Shown here: piece after piece, positions 60,070 through 64,000 of the stretch
How the letters are laid out: each line of letters begins with the position of its first letter
Numbering within the stretch: position 1 is the stretch's first letter
Assembly: GCF_000023845.1 (NCBI RefSeq)
Contig: NC_013170.1
Coordinates: 1,553,805-1,617,804 of the forward strand
DNA from: Cryptobacterium curtum DSM 15641
Lineage (GTDB): Bacteria > Actinomycetota > Coriobacteriia > Coriobacteriales > Eggerthellaceae
Direction of reading: 5' to 3'
DNA: 64,000 nucleotides
The notes under the pieces: generated by a model
What the model saw: the letters and a program-made list of their open reading frames with translations, nothing else
Database searches by the model: none
What the model was told of the DNA's origin: nothing
Program-made: the position numbers and the translations under genes

Positions 60070-60690
60070 TTAATCAACCGGCTCAATAACGACATGACGC
60101 GAACTACCTTCGCCTTCAGATCCCGTTTGCACTCCTTCAAAATCACGAAGAGCCATGTGGACAAGACGACGCTCATATGGACTCATTGGTCGCATCTTTA
60201 TCGCACGACTTTGGGAAAGTGCTCGCTTTGCCGCTGAAAGGGCAAGTGATTCTATCTTTTCACGCTGACGATTTTTATACCCTTCAACATCAACAACAAT
60301 GGGATATCGATATCCTATTTTGCGAGAAGTGATCGCTGAAATAAGGAATTGCAAAGCATCAAGCGTCCGGCCATGCCGACCGATGAGAACAGCCAAGTCA
60401 GAGCCGGTAATATCAAGAATGAGTTCGCCTTCATCTCCTTCATATTCGTCAATTTCAACTTCACCAACGTTGAAATACTTGAGAATATCTTCTAAAGCAG
60501 CAATAGCAGTATCAGCAATCGTATCAAGTTCATCTTCAGATATAGCATCATCTGACTGATCATTTACTTGATGCACTTGATCAATCTCTTCACTTACTTC
60601 AACTGCTTCTACTTCATCTACTTCAAAAATTCCTTCTTGAATTTCCGAAGTTAATTCTCCTTCAGGTATATCACTTGCCAACTCAGCCAT
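60070..60690 (-). CDS. jag: Jag/KhpB RNA-binding protein
   Basis: An acidic N-terminal 75 residues lead into a type II KH domain with the GRHGRT loop (LAVLIGRHGRTLDALQFL). An R3H domain follows with MSPYERRLVHMALRDF. The protein binds RNA and is linked to elongation control in Gram-positives. The start is ATG 60690 after GGAGG; the longer frame to 60747 has no ribosome-binding site. It directly follows yidC. Confidence 0.93.
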   Translation of the reverse strand: MAELASDIPEGELTSEIQEGIFEVDEVEAVEVSEEIDQVHQVNDQSDDAISEDELDTIADTAIAALEDILKYFNVGEVEIDEYEGDEGELILDITGSDLAVLIGRHGRTLDALQFLISAITSRKIGYRYPIVVDVEGYKNRQREKIESLALSAAKRALSQSRAIKMRPMSPYERRLVHMALRDFEGVQTGSEGEGSSRHVVIEPVD

Positions 60691-60754
60691 TATTCCTCCA
60701 TTCGAGATATATACCAACAGTCTCTTTTTAAAAGGAGACTGCAGCAAACTATTC

Positions 60755-61528
60755 TTAACGGGTCTTCGTGGGACGCTTTTTCTTTACTTTGCGAGTCACA
60801 TCAACCTCAACAGGCTTTGTTTCAATAACTTCTGCCTGTTTTGCTTCATCTTCTCGCTTCAGCACCCGCATAGTAATCTGTTGCTGAGCAACACCAAACA
60901 ACGACGAAGCACCCCAGAAAAGGAGTACACCAGCAGGAGAGGTCCAACCAATAAAGAGCATAAACAGACTCATAAAGCCACTCATCATGATTGTCTGGCG
61001 TTTTTGAGCACTGTCTGCTTGTCCGCGCTGCTGAAGAATCATCGGAGCAAATGTTGCTCCCGCAAAAATAAGAAGCAAAATGATGTAGGGGATAAAAGTA
61101 AGAACACCCTGTCCAAAGGCTGATGAAGGCGAAAGTGTTAAATCAGGAACCAGATGATAGAACTGATATGTCGACCCTTGAGTACGGGTTGTCATTTCCT
61201 GCAATACCTGGAAAAGGGCAATAAAGATAGGCATTTGCAAGAAGATCGGTAGGCACCCGGCAATAGGATTAAATTTAGCCTCAGCATAAATCTTCTGCAT
61301 TTCTTCTTGCATGCGCTGCTGATCGTCAGCGTATTTCGTTTGAATTTCTTTCAGGAGCGGCTGAACTTTCTGCATCTGGAAAGAAGACTTAATTTGCTTT
61401 TGCATAAGAGGATAAACAAGCAAGCGAAAAATAATCGTCACCGTGACGATAGCCATACCCCAGTCGCCAAAAAAGCTGTAGAAGAAACTGATGCACCAGA
61501 AAATGAAATCTTTAAAGGCATCCCACAT
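60755..61528 (-). CDS. yidC: membrane protein insertase YidC/OxaA
   Basis: The 257-residue protein is the short Gram-positive form: WGMAIVTVTIIFRLLVYPLMQKQ with the conserved groove Arg, a charged cytoplasmic loop (KEIQTKYADDQQRMQEEMQ), CLPIFLQMPIFIALFQVL and later helices, with a basic tail. There is no lipobox at the N-terminus. It inserts membrane proteins alone or with SecYEG. Confidence 0.96.
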   Translation of the reverse strand: MWDAFKDFIFWCISFFYSFFGDWGMAIVTVTIIFRLLVYPLMQKQIKSSFQMQKVQPLLKEIQTKYADDQQRMQEEMQKIYAEAKFNPIAGCLPIFLQMPIFIALFQVLQEMTTRTQGSTYQFYHLVPDLTLSPSSAFGQGVLTFIPYIILLLIFAGATFAPMILQQRGQADSAQKRQTIMMSGFMSLFMLFIGWTSPAGVLLFWGASSLFGVAQQQITMRVLKREDEAKQAEVIETKPVEVDVTRKVKKKRPTKTR

Positions 61529-61564
61529 GGATGATTATCCCCTCACAAAATTCGACAATATACT

Positions 61565-61807
61565 TCAAGGCACTGGGTCATATCCATGAGGACCACCCGG
61601 GTGACACTTTAAAATTCGTTTAGCAGTTAAAACGAATCCTTTACAAAACCCATAGCGACGAAACGCTATCAACCCATATTCAGAGCACGTGGGTTCAAAT
61701 CGACAACATCCCGGAAAATGAGGGGACAGCGTAACCCGATAAGCCTCAATCAAAAAGATAGCTAATTGGGTTGGTACCTTTTTAAGACACGTTAAAATCT
61801 TCTTCAC
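61565..61807 (-). CDS. yidD: membrane protein insertion efficiency factor YidD
   Basis: The 80-residue protein has the family core IEAYRVTLSPHFPGCCRFEPTCSEYGLIAF, then RILKCHPGGPHGYDPVP. GTG start one base after the rnpA stop. Confidence 0.95.
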   Translation of the reverse strand: MKKILTCLKKVPTQLAIFLIEAYRVTLSPHFPGCCRFEPTCSEYGLIAFRRYGFCKGFVLTAKRILKCHPGGPHGYDPVP

Positions 61808-61808
61808 G

Positions 61809-62150
61809 CTAATCCGCCATCTCTTCCATCATACGACGCAGGAGCTTTTGGCAAGCATGGAGAACTTTACTATATTCTTGATTCATTAGCGATGCTTTTG
61901 CGAGAAAAACAATGTGGTAGCCATCCCAAGGACCTCCCAGTTCATGGCAGATAGAACGCATCCTTCGTTTGGCCATATTGCGCCAAACAGCATTCCCCAA
62001 CTTTTTCCCTGCAATAAAAGCAACACGACCCACTGGGTCGTGTTGATCGTCCACTTGGATAGCAAGAAGCGTTATACAAGACGTACTAAAACGCGTTCCC
62101 TGTGAAAACAAAAGGGATATATCAGTGCTGGCTTTAATAGTTTCCAACAC
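61809..62150 (-). CDS. rnpA: ribonuclease P protein component
   Basis: The protein of 113 residues keeps the RNR-like basic signature as KKLGNAVWRNMAKRRMRSICHE, which contacts RNase P RNA. Start is GTG 62150 or TTG 62147 behind AAAAGGGG. It lies 8 bases after rpmH. Confidence 0.93.
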   Translation of the reverse strand: MLETIKASTDISLLFSQGTRFSTSCITLLAIQVDDQHDPVGRVAFIAGKKLGNAVWRNMAKRRMRSICHELGGPWDGYHIVFLAKASLMNQEYSKVLHACQKLLRRMMEEMAD

Positions 62151-62158
62151 AACCCCTT

Positions 62159-62293
62159 TTAAACAGTAAGACGCCGACGTCCTTTAGCACGACGCGCAGC
62201 AAGAACAGCGCGCCCACCTTTAGTAGACATGCGTGCGCGGAACCCATGGCATTTTGCCCGCTTACGATTATTTGGTTGATAGGTGCGCTTCAT
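62159..62293 (-). CDS. rpmH: ribosomal protein bL34
   Basis: The 44-residue sequence begins [18 protein letters not shown] and ends with the very basic [12 protein letters not shown], the full L34 pattern. GGGTAGGGCC precedes the ATG. It is the first gene of the rpmH-rnpA-yidD-yidC-jag run pointing away from the AT-rich origin region. Confidence 0.97.
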   Translation of the reverse strand: MKRTYQPNNRKRAKCHGFRARMSTKGGRAVLAARRAKGRRRLTV

Positions 62294-62950
62294 GGCCCTA
62301 CCCCTTTCTTACTAAAAGAGTAACTTCAAAAGAGTAGTAAGAGAAAGTCGAAACGTCAAGCAATACCCCTGACAGGTTCACTTCTTTTCTATGATTAGAA
62401 ACCTCAGAGCGCTGAATATTCAACAATTAGTATTGAAAGGGAAGAGAATAGGGAATCCTTTCTAAAAAAGAGGAATAATCCAAGGAATAATCCCCAGGAT
62501 TACTGTGGAAAATGTTAATAACTAGCATTTCATTCGAAAAGTGATGTGGAAAACTTTTTCGCTACCACATTTTTTCAGTTATGAGAAGGATTTTTTAATC
62601 TTATTTTTCGCCTACTTACATTATTGAATATTTTATAAACTACCTATCTGAACTGGTATTTTATAGTCCATATTTACATTAATGCAGGTCAAATAGATGC
62701 AAGAAAATCTCTGTTCATCGTAAAACATAAAAAGGATCTACCTGCAGTTTGTATATTACAGACGAACAAGCGTTTTACACCAAAATTTTCCCCAATATGG
62801 TCTCTTTTCACCATTTTATTTTTCACTCTTTCTTTCTTTCTTCACTGTTTTCCACTTGTCTTGAACAAAATGTTGAAAACTCTGAATACCCCATGTAAAA
62901 GGACTTTTAATTTTTTCTCAAAACTGAATTTAATAGGGAAAAACCCGAGA

Positions 62951-62972
62951 ATACCGCGTAGAATAGCGGTAT
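62951..62972. repeat. inverted repeat in the upstream region of the HATPase gene
   Basis: ATACCGC and GCGGTAT are exact complements separated by 8 bases. Confidence 0.5.
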
Positions 62973-62985
62973 CTAGCGCTTTATA

Positions 62986-63023
62986 CTGCTGAATTCTGAA
63001 AGTTATTCAGCAGTTCGCTGAAT
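62986..63023. promoter_or_regulatory. three alternating GCTGAAT half-sites: operator candidate
   Basis: CTGCTGAAT (62986-62994) and ATTCAGCAG (63005-63013) are exact inverted copies. A further GCTGAAT at 63017-63023 makes a second palindrome with the middle one. They lie about 60-100 bases upstream of the winged-helix gene. Confidence 0.55.
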
Positions 63024-63084
63024 ACTGTGATGAATATAAAAGAAATTACTATTTAACTGGGTAAATAAAAAGGAGAGCTAAGAA

Positions 63085-63936
63085 GTGGAAGATACAGCAA
63101 AAGCGTCTAATACTTCTTTTGACTATTCTTTTGTTCCCACAAAAGCGCGAGTCGCTGTTTATGACGATCCTAAAATGGCACCACGTATTATCGACATTGA
63201 CCCCGCACCAACCGCTGAATACATCGAAAAGCTTGCTGACTGTGTTGATGAACAAAAACGTAAGCTTGGCGGGAAAATACCATATTCTGCTATTAGGGAA
63301 ATGTCAGAAAATTTTATTCACGCTCAATTCTCTGAAGTGGTTGTTTCTATCCTTGATGAAGGAAATACCATTCGTTTTTGCGATCAAGGCCCTGGCATCA
63401 CCAATAAAGAAAAGGCAACTCTTCCGGGGTTTACGTCTGCTATAGAACCAATGAAACAATACATCCGAGGGGTCGGAAGCGGACTGCCATTAGTAAAAGA
63501 GTATCTTGATATTTCTCATGGCTCCATAACGATAGAAGACAACCTCACAACGGGAGCAGTAGTCACCTTAAGCATGAAAGAAATACCAGCTCATCATACA
63601 CAAATAGGATCCACCTCGTATAATACGTATACCCAACCATCATCGCATAACGTACAGCTACCTCATACAAACAATTACTCGTTTACCCCAACTACCAGCA
63701 ACGGAACACCCATACCTCCTCTTTCAGATCGAGAAAAAATGGCTCTTACGATATTTGCCCATGAAGGTGCTGTAGGAGTCAGTGAATTATCTCAAATGAT
63801 GAATATCGCCATGTCGAGTACGTATGCGCTGATGGTTAAGCTCGAGCAAAATAATCTTATTGAAACCGTTGCGAAGAAAAAAAGAATTCTTACCGACTAT
63901 GGTGACGCCGTTTATCAAAAAATAGCGGAAATATAA
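63085..63936 (+). CDS. HATPase (histidine-kinase-like) protein fused to a winged helix
   Basis: The 283-residue protein has a GHKL ATPase domain: N box IREMSENFIHAQFSEVVVS, G1 FCDQGPGI and G2 GVGSGLPLVKEY (about residues 65-170). A linker rich in Thr/Ser/Asn/Tyr follows. From residue 215 a MarR-like winged helix follows (LSDREKMALTIFAHEGAVGV, then MSSTYALMVKLEQNNLIE). No histidine phosphoacceptor or sensor domain is present, so it looks like an ATP-dependent regulator and not a kinase. GTG start behind AAGGAGAG. It borders the candidate oriC. The last 64 bases of the window hold nothing I can name. Confidence 0.82.
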   Translation: MEDTAKASNTSFDYSFVPTKARVAVYDDPKMAPRIIDIDPAPTAEYIEKLADCVDEQKRKLGGKIPYSAIREMSENFIHAQFSEVVVSILDEGNTIRFCDQGPGITNKEKATLPGFTSAIEPMKQYIRGVGSGLPLVKEYLDISHGSITIEDNLTTGAVVTLSMKEIPAHHTQIGSTSYNTYTQPSSHNVQLPHTNNYSFTPTTSNGTPIPPLSDREKMALTIFAHEGAVGVSELSQMMNIAMSSTYALMVKLEQNNLIETVAKKKRILTDYGDAVYQKIAEI

Positions 63937-64000
63937 AATTCTTACTGCTTGTTTTGAGATTACCCATTCGATACTAATGTTTCCGCAGGTAATTGATCTA

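Larger units (their letters stand above)
62294..63084. other. oriC: AT-rich region with DnaA-box-like sites: candidate replication origin
   Basis: This 790 bp gap has no gene. It is strongly AT-rich, especially about 62570-62850. DnaA-box-like TTTTCCACA occurs (as TGTGGAAAA) at 62504-62512 and 62545-62553, and TTTTCCACT at 62848-62856. Its place beside rpmH, with parA, parB and parS nearby, is that of a chromosomal oriC. dnaA itself is not in the window. Confidence 0.7.

Noticed and set aside
62294..63084. A small RNA or coding gene in the AT-rich gap by rpmH
   Set aside because: No frame with a start context and no clear promoter-terminator pair; DnaA-box-like sites explain the region better.

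Overview
The window reads as a chromosomal segment of a mid-GC Gram-positive actinobacterium, most likely of the class Coriobacteriia (Eggerthellaceae-like; a small arginine-using oral genus such as Cryptobacterium would fit, but that is inference). The evidence is the gene style and content: a long single-chain PurL, LPxTG surface proteins, a fused PstCA permease, a complete early menaquinone pathway and a DDAH/APC-permease pair. The right end carries the usual origin gene order rpmH-rnpA-yidD-yidC-jag-rsmG-parA-parB, with three parS sites and DnaA boxes.

Layout. 0-5.2 kb: a methyltransferase, a small membrane protein and purL. 5.2-15.8 kb: two large LPxTG Cna_B adhesins in the same orientation. 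They share a nearly identical 1.09 kb 3' end and flank a zinc/cadmium-type efflux operon (SmtB-like repressor, stand-alone HMA domain, P-type ATPase). Each adhesin has a long G tract in its leader (11 and 9 G on the coding strand). In each, one extra G would join an upstream ATG in frame to the adhesin, so both look phase-variable. 16.3-19.9 kb: pstS, fused pstCA and pstB, with no phoU. 20.2-21.7 kb: a Sel1-repeat protein and a MESH1-like HD hydrolase.

21.8-32.9 kb is an accessory, defence-rich region ending at tRNA-fMet. It starts with the wreck of a type I restriction locus: a clipped ORF6N gene, an internally deleted and frameshifted hsdR, an intact unknown 430-residue gene, and the last 33 codons of an hsdS. 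A GC-contrasting island bounded by 30 bp direct repeats follows (23924-23953 and 32898-32927). The right copy is the terminator hairpin of tRNA-fMet. The island holds a chimeric tyrosine recombinase with no catalytic domain. It also holds one tightly packed minus-strand run: RHH protein, GmrSD-like nuclease, CD-NTase, Cap2, Cap3 and Cap15-like effector, that is, a complete type II CBASS behind a DUF262/DUF1524 nuclease. Last comes an AbiE pair whose toxin gene is frameshifted while its antitoxin gene is intact.

33-46.7 kb: a GIY-YIG protein, a YfcE-like phosphodiesterase, a DDAH-family hydrolase with an amino-acid permease, and a menaquinone cluster menF-menD-menH-menB-menEC, probably transcribed with a gph-like phosphatase. 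Three men products are unusual: MenD has a 285-residue acidic disordered N-terminus, MenH carries four 12-residue repeats, and MenE and MenC are one polypeptide. 46.6-56.7 kb: tRNA-Gly(CCC), a 49-residue zinc ribbon, a 1211-residue membrane protein with a degenerate M28 peptidase fold split by a huge disordered insert, a DinG helicase-exonuclease, an unknown tail-anchored protein, ddl and rlmN. 56.9-64 kb: the origin-proximal cluster, an AT-rich origin candidate, and a HATPase/winged-helix gene with its own inverted-repeat operator candidates.
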